Shown here: in pieces, positions 26,601 to 33,775 of the stretch
How positions within the stretch are numbered: the stretch's first letter is position 1
Layout: each line of letters begins with the position of its first letter
Assembly (NCBI GenBank): GCA_024401555.1
Contig: JAKSKV010000016.1
Coordinates: 1 to 62,893, forward strand
Origin: Paludibacteraceae bacterium
Lineage (GTDB): Bacteria > Bacteroidota > Bacteroidia > Bacteroidales > Paludibacteraceae
Reading direction: 5' to 3'
Length of the DNA: 62,893 bases
Position numbers and translations under genes: made by a program
Notes under the pieces: generated by a model
The model's input: the letters and a program-made list of their open reading frames with translations, nothing else
The model's database searches: none
What the model was told of the DNA's origin: nothing

Positions 26601-27007
26601 AAATGAGTGCCCAAACCCAACTCCTTCTCCAAAGTTCTCAATACCGTTTGAAAAAACGAATCGATGGTTTCGATATGGAAATGGCTGTAATTGTGCAACA
26701 TCAAGGATAGCGCCTTCCGTGCCTGTGAAACAATATAGGAGTGGGAAGAATAGATTGTGTCTAAGGGAGTTAACTCACGGATTAACGCCTCAATATCATT
26801 TTGTGATCCCTGAAAATCCTTTGCTACACCATACAAAGTAGTGATAATTCGAGTCTTCATCTCAGATGTGGCCTTGTTGGTAAAGGTAACAGCCAGAATT
26901 CTCTCAAAACTGGTAGGATCCTGGATCACATATTTTAGGAACTCCAACGACAATCTGTATGTCTTGCCTGATCCCGCCGACGCTTTATAAACGTGAAGTA
27001 TACTCAT
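23660..27007 (-). CDS. UvrD/RecB-type helicase with C-terminal nuclease domain (AddA-like)
   Basis: 1115 residues. Walker A KASAGSGKTYRL near residue 10, Walker B region IDEFQDTSETQW, GDPKQSIYRFR, VMTIHKSKGLEF and YVALTRAEKNM are SF1A helicase motifs. The C-terminus has a PD-(D/E)XK nuclease core: KRPDRVIKEG, VIDFKFGK and the following Q-x6-Y helix. Such proteins process double-strand ends for recombination as AddA or RecB. The usual partner (AddB or RecC) is not adjacent. An acidic, low-complexity insertion rich in Glu lies near residues 900-940. Divergent from mnmG. Confidence 0.85.
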   Translation of the reverse strand: MSILHVYKASAGSGKTYRLSLEFLKYVIQDPTSFERILAVTFTNKATSEMKTRIITTLYGVAKDFQGSQNDIEALIRELTPLDTIYSSHSYIVSQARKALSLMLHNYSHFHIETIDSFFQTVLRTLEKELGLGTHLNIELDGNSILSESAEALMDDIPNDKRLEFWIRQYLKDKLDSDSSWNIAGEIANFGKIIFTEDFKKHANVLFEFLERDNALSQYKQSLEDYKKRCIADLKGSAQHFFDLNAKNGFTVEQYYHKKSGVWGYFTSIMNDDFSKAMNSYVTGFYEGDDNKLSKDKSVRSCRDDIFSILDETEKKRQKYLFEINTVDIVNKNLFNVGLLHYLDKKLKTINAEKNQFILSDTQALLNAMIQDSDTPFIYEKIGTYLDHIMIDEFQDTSETQWRNFKPLISECLSRSMGSLVVGDPKQSIYRFRNGKWELLGNLKNEFSAGETKEVSLDTNWRSELNIVRFNNKVFSFLPQKYSQFGVVDTDYPLLKSMVEAYEDAPQKCNKASKREGFVRVNLFDEKDSNIYKERTLEELANAVKEVQLQGVQAEQIAILIRSNGMVTDIANYFSEYKEREENQGLNLTFDIISEEAYMLESSEVVQAIISTLRYISVLNLDQNGKHRGEVNRMAKVQLLHAFQKVTRRDEQNILPPNPDHLDVDQQKLVDSIEELRLLPLYEMVEEIYRIMSLELITGQENYYCFFLDRLNDFLTKKSSNLRLFLRYWDEKLHNMTIPSGESNGIKVMTIHKSKGLEFHTVFIPFCDWEIGIDSNKPKHLWESMEDLPPEFNSLPFTAVKCVNTMLNSHFRQAYMKELVETYMDNLNVLYVALTRAEKNMFIFGKRMDENANLDSVSHLLQEMFQTDYHTFSAEDTKRSLWEEMSEWEHLEEDSERISYEFGCLENENEKSDEEKKQQNEEQIEKKQEINPFSQIPEKEEFQVKVYTQKGRFRQSNKSNDFIGEMSGEGANKESEFIKRGNKLHYIFSQIGSGKDVERIINQLEFDGVIQSAEKAALMSGIQRVLASEKGKKWFAPGLQLYNECSIIFRNEGKIVTKRPDRVIKEGNHMTVIDFKFGKPSDNYIKQINLYVQLLKQMGYEAEGHLWYLDEYFPK

Positions 27008-27196
27008 ATAAACACAAATGGTAATTCATCCGCAATTTCGGAAAAAAATAGGGAACTTTCACCTCTTCGCGTGATAAAAATCTATACAGAGAGAATATAT
27101 CGAGCCCAAATACGCCTTTTTCATAAAATTGTTAGCCTAATAATAAGGCTCTTAACCAAAAAAATGCGTACTTTGCATTCCAAATAGATTGGAAAA

Positions 27197-29071
27197 ATGG
27201 AATTTCACTACGAAGTAATTGTCATTGGTGCCGGTCACGCCGGTTGTGAAGCCGCGGCCGCAGCCGCTAATCTCGGTTCAAAAACGTTGCTTATCACGAT
27301 GGATATGCATAAAATCGCTCAGATGAGTTGCAATCCTGCCGTGGGTGGTATCGCCAAAGGCCAAATCGTCAGAGAGATCGATGCCTTAGGCGGACAGATG
27401 GGTATCGTCACCGACCTTACCGCGATCCAATACAGATTACTCAACCAATCCAAGGGACCTGCCATGTGGAGCCCCCGCTCGCAAGCGGATCGACAGAAAT
27501 TTAGCGAGAAATGGAGAAATATTCTCGAAAACTGCGAAAACCTACACATCTGGCAAGATTCCGCCATCCAATTCATCATTGAAAACAACGAAATCCAAGG
27601 AGTCGTCACCAGCATGGGCGCTACTTTCCGCGCGAAGAGTGTCGTCCTCACCGCCGGTACCTTCCTCACTGGATTGATCCACTGCGGTAGAACACAGATC
27701 GCCGCCGGTAGAATCTCCGAACCCGCTTCCTACGGACTGACCGAACAATTGAGATCGCTCGGCATCCGTACCGACAGAATGAAGACGGGAACGCCTGTCC
27801 GAATCGACGGACGAACCATCGATTTCTCAGTTATGAGCGTTCAGGGTGGAGAGGATGATTTTCACAAATTCTCCTTCTTGGATTTCAAACCAAGACCATT
27901 GAAGCAACGAGACTGCTTCATTACCCACACCAACGAACAGACACACGAGATTCTTCGCGCAGGATTACCTGATTCTCCCCTTTTCAACGGACAAATCAAG
28001 AGTATCGGTCCACGTTATTGTCCAAGTATCGAGACCAAAATCGTTACCTTCGCCGACAAGACGCAACACCAACTCTTCCTTGAACCAGAGGGCGAGACAA
28101 CCCAAGAGTACTACCTCAACGGATTCTCATCATCGTTGCCACTTGACATTCAATTGAATGCCTTGAAAACAATTCGTGGTTTGGAAAATGCCGTCGTTTA
28201 CCGTCCAGGTTACGCCATTGAATACGACTACTTCGATCCTACCCAACTCCACCATACTTTGGAATCCAAAGTGGTGAAGAATCTCTTCTTCGCCGGACAA
28301 GTGAACGGAACGACAGGATATGAGGAGGCAGCCGGACAAGGAATCATCGCCGGTATCAACGCACACATCAACTGTCACGGTGGCAAGCCATTCACACTCA
28401 GCAGAAATGAGGCATACATCGGCGTATTGATCGACGATTTGGTAACCAAGGGCGTAGATGAACCTTACCGTATGTTCACCTCCCGCGCTGAATACAGAAT
28501 CTTGCTTCGTCAAGATGACGCCGACGCAAGATTGACTCCAAAAGCATACGAATTAGGTTTAGCAACCAAGGAGCGCTATGATCTCTACTTAGAGAAAAAG
28601 AAAGAGGTGGATAGAATTGTTGATTTCATCGATAATTTCTCTATTAAAGCCAACCTCATCAACGACTTCTTGGAACAACACGGCACGAGTGCATTGAAGA
28701 ATGGCTGCAAGTTGGTTGACTTAGTGAATCGTCCTCAACTGACCATTAATATGTTGGCAGAAGGCATCGCACCTTTGAAAGCCGCATTGGATAAGATTCC
28801 AAATAGAAAAGAGGAGATCATTGAAGCTGCCGAAATCCAGATTAAATATAAAGGCTACATCGAAAGAGAGACCATGATTGCCGACAAACTGAAACGCTTG
28901 GAGAATATCAACATCAAGGGTAAGTTCGACTACTCCACCCTTCAATCACTCTCTACGGAGGCTCGTCAAAAATTGGAAAGAATCAATCCGGAAACCATCG
29001 GCCAAGCCAGCCGCATTCCTGGTATCTCTCCTAGCGACATCAATATTCTACTAATTCTGATGGGAAGATAA
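27197..29071 (+). CDS. mnmG: tRNA uridine 5-carboxymethylaminomethyl modification enzyme MnmG
   Basis: 624 residues, normal length. FAD-binding [16 protein letters not shown] at the N-terminus, the family motifs [12 protein letters not shown] and GPRYCPSIE (active-site cysteines) and the C-terminal helical MnmE-binding region. With MnmE it adds carboxymethylaminomethyl to U34 of tRNAs. mnmG (gidA) is often near the replication origin, in line with the parS sites 4 kb downstream. The uvrC start follows its stop by 1 nt, so the two genes are co-transcribed. Confidence 0.97.
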   Translation: MEFHYEVIVIGAGHAGCEAAAAAANLGSKTLLITMDMHKIAQMSCNPAVGGIAKGQIVREIDALGGQMGIVTDLTAIQYRLLNQSKGPAMWSPRSQADRQKFSEKWRNILENCENLHIWQDSAIQFIIENNEIQGVVTSMGATFRAKSVVLTAGTFLTGLIHCGRTQIAAGRISEPASYGLTEQLRSLGIRTDRMKTGTPVRIDGRTIDFSVMSVQGGEDDFHKFSFLDFKPRPLKQRDCFITHTNEQTHEILRAGLPDSPLFNGQIKSIGPRYCPSIETKIVTFADKTQHQLFLEPEGETTQEYYLNGFSSSLPLDIQLNALKTIRGLENAVVYRPGYAIEYDYFDPTQLHHTLESKVVKNLFFAGQVNGTTGYEEAAGQGIIAGINAHINCHGGKPFTLSRNEAYIGVLIDDLVTKGVDEPYRMFTSRAEYRILLRQDDADARLTPKAYELGLATKERYDLYLEKKKEVDRIVDFIDNFSIKANLINDFLEQHGTSALKNGCKLVDLVNRPQLTINMLAEGIAPLKAALDKIPNRKEEIIEAAEIQIKYKGYIERETMIADKLKRLENINIKGKFDYSTLQSLSTEARQKLERINPETIGQASRIPGISPSDINILLILMGR

Positions 29072-29072
29072 A

Positions 29073-30902
29073 ATGGAGCAGGAGGTTTCACACGTAAAGC
29101 AGATCGTTTTGTCGTTGCCCGAAAGTCCGGGCATCTATCAATACTTAAACGATAAAAACGAGATTATTTACGTTGGAAAGGCCAAAAATCTAAAAAGAAG
29201 AGTCTCCTCCTACTTCAACAAAGAGCAGCAAAGCGTCAAGACAAAAGTCTTGGTCAAACAGATTGCGGACATCAAATACATCGTGGTAGGCAGCGAACAA
29301 GATGCGCTACTTTTAGAAAATAGCCTGATTAAAAAGCATCAACCACGCTACAACATTTTGTTGAAGGATGGCAAAACCTATCCGTGGATTGTCGTTAAAA
29401 ACGAATATTTTCCACGCATTTACAAGACAAGAAATATGGTGAAGGATGGATCCACCTACTATGGTCCCTACACCTATCTTCCCGCAGTCTACACCATGCT
29501 CGACCTCATTTCGGAACTTTATCCTATCCGAAACTGTAAGCTGAACCTTACCCCCGACAGCATACGAGAAGGCAAGCACAAGGTATGTCTCCAATACCAC
29601 ATCAAGAAATGCAAAGGATGTTGCGAAGGGTTGCAAACACTGGAAGAATACAACAAAAATATCGGTGAAATCAAACTTTTATTGAAGGGCGATTTAGGCG
29701 AATTAGAAAAAATGTTGGAGGAGAAGATGATGCTTTTGGCGGAAGAACTCAAATTCGAAGAGGCACAGACCATCAAAGAAAAATTGGACGCCTTGGCACG
29801 CTACAAAGCAAAATCAACCATTGTCAATCCATCGCTCACCAACATCGACACATTCGCCATAGAAATCGATGAAAACGATGCTTTTGTGAATTTCTTAAAG
29901 GTAACAAACGGTACCATTTCGCAAGCCTACACGCTTGAATACAAAATTCGCACAGACGAGGAAAAAGAGGAGATTTTGGCAACCGCCATTACTGAAATGC
30001 GGGAACGTTTCAAGAGTTACTCCCGCGAAATCATTGTTCCTTTCGAAATCGGCTACGAATTTAAAAACGCCGTCGTCACCGTTCCGCAAAAGGGTGATAA
30101 GCGAAAACTACTCGATCTCTCCATCCAAAATGTGAAGCAATACCGGTTTGACCGTATGAAGCAGATGGAGAAATTCAATCCAGAACAGCGGGCGACCAAG
30201 TTGATGAAATCAATTCAAAACTTGCTGCAACTGGATAAATTACCCGTTCAAATCGAGTGTTTTGATAACTCCAACATCCAAGGAAGCGATGCGGTAGCAG
30301 CTTGCGTCGTATATAAAATGGCGAAACCATCGAAGAACGATTATCGCAAATACAACATCAAAACGGTGGTCGGCCCAGATGATTACGCCTCTATGAAAGA
30401 GGTGGTCAGAAGAAGATATACCCGATTGATGGAGGAGGAACAACCCCTACCCCAACTGATCATCGCCGATGGTGGCATCGGACAGATGGAGGTGATTCGT
30501 GAAGTGGTAGAAGATGAGCTCCACCTGGATATTCCGATAGCAGGTTTGGCCAAGAACGAAAAACACCGTACAAAAGAGTTACTTTTCGGCTTTCCACCGA
30601 GAATTGTTAACCTTGATCCGACCGATGAAACCTTCCGTTTCTTCGCTTCGATTCAGGATGAAGTACACCGTTTCGCCATCAAATTCCACCGAGAGAAAAG
30701 AAGCAAAAATATGACCAAAACCGAATTGGACATCAAAGGAATCGGAGAGAAGACGCAAGAGGCATTGATCAAAAAATTCAAGAGTGTCAAACGGATTAAA
30801 GAGGCTTCACTGGAAGATTTATCAGCCGAAATAGGTATAAAAAAGGCAATGATTATTGTAGATTATTTCAATAATAATTCAAAAGATAAATCATCTAATT
30901 AA
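29073..30902 (+). CDS. uvrC: Excinuclease ABC subunit C
   Basis: 609 residues with all UvrC parts: GIY-YIG endonuclease at the N-terminus (SPGIYQYLNDK, IYVGKAKNLKRR), the UVR motif near residue 215 (LAEELKFEEAQTIKEKLDAL), the RNase H-like second nuclease (ECFDNSNIQGSDAVA, IIADGGIGQM) and C-terminal HhH (DIKGIGEKTQEALIKKF). Makes the dual incisions in nucleotide excision repair after UvrA and UvrB. Second gene of the mnmG operon. Confidence 0.97.
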   Translation: MEQEVSHVKQIVLSLPESPGIYQYLNDKNEIIYVGKAKNLKRRVSSYFNKEQQSVKTKVLVKQIADIKYIVVGSEQDALLLENSLIKKHQPRYNILLKDGKTYPWIVVKNEYFPRIYKTRNMVKDGSTYYGPYTYLPAVYTMLDLISELYPIRNCKLNLTPDSIREGKHKVCLQYHIKKCKGCCEGLQTLEEYNKNIGEIKLLLKGDLGELEKMLEEKMMLLAEELKFEEAQTIKEKLDALARYKAKSTIVNPSLTNIDTFAIEIDENDAFVNFLKVTNGTISQAYTLEYKIRTDEEKEEILATAITEMRERFKSYSREIIVPFEIGYEFKNAVVTVPQKGDKRKLLDLSIQNVKQYRFDRMKQMEKFNPEQRATKLMKSIQNLLQLDKLPVQIECFDNSNIQGSDAVAACVVYKMAKPSKNDYRKYNIKTVVGPDDYASMKEVVRRRYTRLMEEEQPLPQLIIADGGIGQMEVIREVVEDELHLDIPIAGLAKNEKHRTKELLFGFPPRIVNLDPTDETFRFFASIQDEVHRFAIKFHREKRSKNMTKTELDIKGIGEKTQEALIKKFKSVKRIKEASLEDLSAEIGIKKAMIIVDYFNNNSKDKSSN

Positions 30903-30930
30903 AATTTTGATTTAAAAAGATATTAACAAT

Positions 30931-31383
30931 ATGAGAGTATTAATTCAAAGAGTCACTCACGCTTCGGTTACTATTGAAGGCAAAATCAAGTCTAAAATAG
31001 GAGAAGGATTACTGGTTTTGGTAGGCATTGAAGATCGTGACACAGATGAAGATATAGAATGGCTGAGCGGTAAGATCGCCAACATCAGAATATTCAATGA
31101 TGAGAATGGCGTGATGAATAAATCTGTAAAAGATATCGATGGCGAGATATTGGTGGTCAGCCAATTCACGCTTCAAGCTTTGACGAAAAAGGGAAATAGA
31201 CCTTCATATATTAGAGCAAGTAAAGCTGATTTTGCCGTTCCGATGTATGAAAAATTCTGCGCAAGCGTAGAAAAAGAGATAGGAAAACCGATCGGAACAG
31301 GTGAATTTGGTGCGGATATGAAAGTAGAACTACTGAACGACGGACCAACCACCATTTGGATTGACTCACAAAATAGAGAATAA
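30931..31383 (+). CDS. dtd: D-aminoacyl-tRNA deacylase
   Basis: 150 residues, full family length. MRVLIQRVTHASVTI at the start, the active-site SQFTLQA motif and the GTGEFGADMKVELLNDGPTTIWID C-terminus with the Gly-cisPro-type region are diagnostic (broken here: NDGP near residue 138). Hydrolyses D-amino acids and glycine from mischarged tRNA. It lies 28 nt after uvrC and 12 nt before the U32 peptidase gene. Confidence 0.96.
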   Translation: MRVLIQRVTHASVTIEGKIKSKIGEGLLVLVGIEDRDTDEDIEWLSGKIANIRIFNDENGVMNKSVKDIDGEILVVSQFTLQALTKKGNRPSYIRASKADFAVPMYEKFCASVEKEIGKPIGTGEFGADMKVELLNDGPTTIWIDSQNRE

Positions 31384-31395
31384 AGGATAAGAAAT

Positions 31396-32667
31396 ATGGC
31401 ACTAAAAAGAGAAGATTTTGAAATTATGGCACCTGTAGGTTCTTACGAAAGCCTACAAGCAGCCATTCAATCAGGCGCAAATTCAGTCTATTTTGGCATT
31501 GATAAACTTAATATGCGTTCAAGATCCGCTAGCAACTTTAGCACCGAAGATCTTCGCAACATCGTCAAAATATGCAAGGAAAATAAGATCAAAAGTTACT
31601 TGACCGTCAATACTGTCATCTACAACAACGATCTAGATTTGATGCGTGAAATCGTTGATACGGCGAAAGAGGTGGAAGTTTCTGCCATAATCGCAGCCGA
31701 TGTTGCTGTTATGATGTACGCATATAGCAAAGGTGTGGAGGTACACCTCTCCACCCAATTGAATATCGCAAATGTAGAAGCGTTGAAATTTTATGCTAAA
31801 TATGCGGACGTTGTGGTCTTGGCTCGTGAATGCAATATGGATCAAGTACGGACCATTTTCGAAGCGATTCAAAATGAAGAAATCAGAGGTCCTAAGGGTG
31901 ATTTGATAAAAATAGAGATGTTCTGCCACGGTGCCCTTTGTATGGCTGTCTCCGGAAAATGTTACATGAGTCTTCACGAACTGAATGCATCGGCTAATCG
32001 AGGCGCATGTTACCAAGTTTGCAGACACGGATACAGATTGGTGGACGATGAAAGAGATATCGAAATCAAAGTGGAGAATCAGTATTTAATGTCTCCAAAA
32101 GATTTGAAGACCATTCACTTCTTGAATAAATTGATTGACTCAGGTGTTCGGGTAATGAAAATCGAAGGACGTGCAAGAGGCCCTGAATATGTAAAGACAG
32201 TGGTTTCTTGTTACAACGAGGCTATCAATTCATACTTGGATGGCAGTTACAGTGAGGAGAAAATCGCTGGCTGGGATGAGAGATTGAAGACTGTATTCAA
32301 CAGAGGCTTTTGGAATGGTTACTACCTGGGGCAAAGATTGGGTGAATGGAGCTCCACTTATGGATCTGAAGCGACGAAGAAAAAAGTTTACATTGGAAAG
32401 GGTATGAAATATTACTCAAAATTGGGCGTTGCTGAATTCCTAGTAGAAACCAAATATGGCATCAAAAAAGGAGATGAAGTAATCATTACAGGTCCAACCA
32501 CTGGCGTGATAGAATTAAAAATTGATGAACTACACGTAGATTGTGCTACAGCAGAGAAGTGTGAAAGAGGTGAATTGTTTTCAATTGCCGTTCCTTCTAA
32601 AGTAAGACCTTCAGATAAACTTTACAAAATGGTAGATGCCTCGGAGGTTCCAGACACACAAAACTAA
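31396..32667 (+). CDS. U32-family peptidase-like protein (tRNA hydroxylation type)
   Basis: 423 residues. MAPVGSYESLQAAIQSGANSVY near the start, the segment GALCMAVSGKC and the cluster GACYQVCRHGY, with the RARGPEYVKTV motif, are characteristic of U32 proteins of the YegQ/TrhP group. Members of this group are linked to prephenate-dependent 5-hydroxyuridine formation in tRNA (established for TrhP). The placement among tRNA-modification and quality genes (mnmG, dtd, dus) agrees. Cys positions probably bind an Fe-S cluster. Confidence 0.88.
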   Translation: MALKREDFEIMAPVGSYESLQAAIQSGANSVYFGIDKLNMRSRSASNFSTEDLRNIVKICKENKIKSYLTVNTVIYNNDLDLMREIVDTAKEVEVSAIIAADVAVMMYAYSKGVEVHLSTQLNIANVEALKFYAKYADVVVLARECNMDQVRTIFEAIQNEEIRGPKGDLIKIEMFCHGALCMAVSGKCYMSLHELNASANRGACYQVCRHGYRLVDDERDIEIKVENQYLMSPKDLKTIHFLNKLIDSGVRVMKIEGRARGPEYVKTVVSCYNEAINSYLDGSYSEEKIAGWDERLKTVFNRGFWNGYYLGQRLGEWSSTYGSEATKKKVYIGKGMKYYSKLGVAEFLVETKYGIKKGDEVIITGPTTGVIELKIDELHVDCATAEKCERGELFSIAVPSKVRPSDKLYKMVDASEVPDTQN

Positions 32668-32680
32668 TCAAAAACAAAAA

Positions 32681-32696
32681 TGTTCCACGTGGAACA
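32681..32696. promoter_or_regulatory. parS-type palindrome 1
   Basis: TGTTCCACGTGGAACA, a perfect 16-bp palindrome with the CACGTG core of the ParB (Spo0J) binding site, in the 52-nt gap before the dus gene. Two identical copies follow about 1.0 kb downstream. Confidence 0.85.
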
Positions 32697-32719
32697 TTCG
32701 ATAAAGACGATGAAATGAT

Positions 32720-33703
32720 ATGAAAATAGGTAATATAGAATTCGGAGAATACCCACTATTTTTGGCGCCAATGGAGGACGTAACAGATCCTACATTCAGA
32801 ATGATGTGTAAAAGATTTGGTGCGGATATGGTCTATTCGGAATTCATTTCAGCGGATGCACTAATTCGTAGTATAGAAAGCACCGAGAGAAAACTGGATA
32901 TTAACGATGAAGAGAGACCAGTTGTCATTCAACTTTACGGAAGGGATCCAGAACCTATTGCAGAGGCTGCAAAAATTGCCGAAGAAGCAAAGCCCGATAT
33001 CATTGACTTAAATTTCGGTTGTCCAGTAAAAAAAGTAGCTGGTAAAGGTGGTGGTGCAGGATTACTGAAGGACATTCCTAAAATGCTTGAAATCATCAAA
33101 GCGGTAGTGAAAGCTGTAAATACACCAGTAACAGTAAAGACTAGATTAGGTTGGGATAACGATAACAAAATCATCACAACGCTTGCGGAACAGATTCAAG
33201 ATTGCGGTGCACAAGCATTGGCCATCCACGGCAGAACAAGAGCCCAAATGTACACTGGTAACGCAGACTGGACACTTATAGGAGAGGTAAAAAACAATCC
33301 AAGAATTAAAATACCTATCATTGGCAATGGTGATGTCACCTCTCCTCAAATTGCAAAGGAGAATTTTGATAAGTATGGTGTAGATGCCATTATGATCGGT
33401 AGAGCAACATTTGGTAAGCCATGGTTATTTGAAGAAATCAAATACTACTTAAAAAATGGCGAAGAAATGGAGAAAAAGCCTTTTGAATATTATCTAAATA
33501 TTTTAAAAGAATATATTGATAAAAACATTGAATGGCTGGATGAAATGAGAGGAATCACGCACTCAAGAAGACATCTAGCCTCTTCCCCACTCTTCAAAGG
33601 AATTGACAATTTCAAGCAAACAAGAATTGCAATGTTGCGCGCAAACACCAGAGAAGAGTTGTTTTCTATTTTGGATGAAATACCTAAAAAGTTTAATTTA
33701 TAA
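32720..33703 (+). CDS. dusB: tRNA dihydrouridine synthase
   Basis: 327 residues. FMN-dependent TIM barrel: LFLAPMEDVTDPTFR at the N-terminus, DLNFGCPVKKVAGKGGGAGLL with the catalytic Cys, IHGRTRAQMYTGNADW and IGNGDVTSP, then the helical C-terminal domain. Reduces uridine to dihydrouridine in tRNA D-loops. The closest group is DusB by motif pattern, though the assignment to a particular Dus paralogue is less certain. Flanked on both sides by parS-type sites. Confidence 0.9.
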   Translation: MKIGNIEFGEYPLFLAPMEDVTDPTFRMMCKRFGADMVYSEFISADALIRSIESTERKLDINDEERPVVIQLYGRDPEPIAEAAKIAEEAKPDIIDLNFGCPVKKVAGKGGGAGLLKDIPKMLEIIKAVVKAVNTPVTVKTRLGWDNDNKIITTLAEQIQDCGAQALAIHGRTRAQMYTGNADWTLIGEVKNNPRIKIPIIGNGDVTSPQIAKENFDKYGVDAIMIGRATFGKPWLFEEIKYYLKNGEEMEKKPFEYYLNILKEYIDKNIEWLDEMRGITHSRRHLASSPLFKGIDNFKQTRIAMLRANTREELFSILDEIPKKFNL

Positions 33704-33707
33704 TAGA

Positions 33708-33723
33708 TGTTCCACGTGGAACA
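33708..33723. promoter_or_regulatory. parS-type palindrome 2
   Basis: TGTTCCACGTGGAACA again, 4 nt after the dus stop, followed by five T residues. It might also act as a terminator for dus. Confidence 0.85.
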
Positions 33724-33739
33724 TTTTTAAGAATTTTCG

Positions 33740-33754
33740 ACTCACTTCGTGAGT
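33740..33754. other. Short hairpin between parS sites
   Basis: ACTCAC (33740-33745) and GTGAGT (33749-33754) with a 3-nt loop, directly between parS-type palindromes 2 and 3. Confidence 0.5.
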
Positions 33755-33770
33755 TGTTCCACGTGGAACA
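33755..33770. promoter_or_regulatory. parS-type palindrome 3
   Basis: Third identical TGTTCCACGTGGAACA, followed by seven T residues, 5 nt from the end of polA. Palindromes 2 and 3 start 47 nt apart. Confidence 0.85.
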
Positions 33771-33775
33771 TTTTT

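Noticed and set aside
27160-27196. Consensus promoter directly before mnmG
   Set aside because: TACTTTG lacks one base of TAnnTTTG and no TTTG is suitably placed, so I did not list it as a feature.
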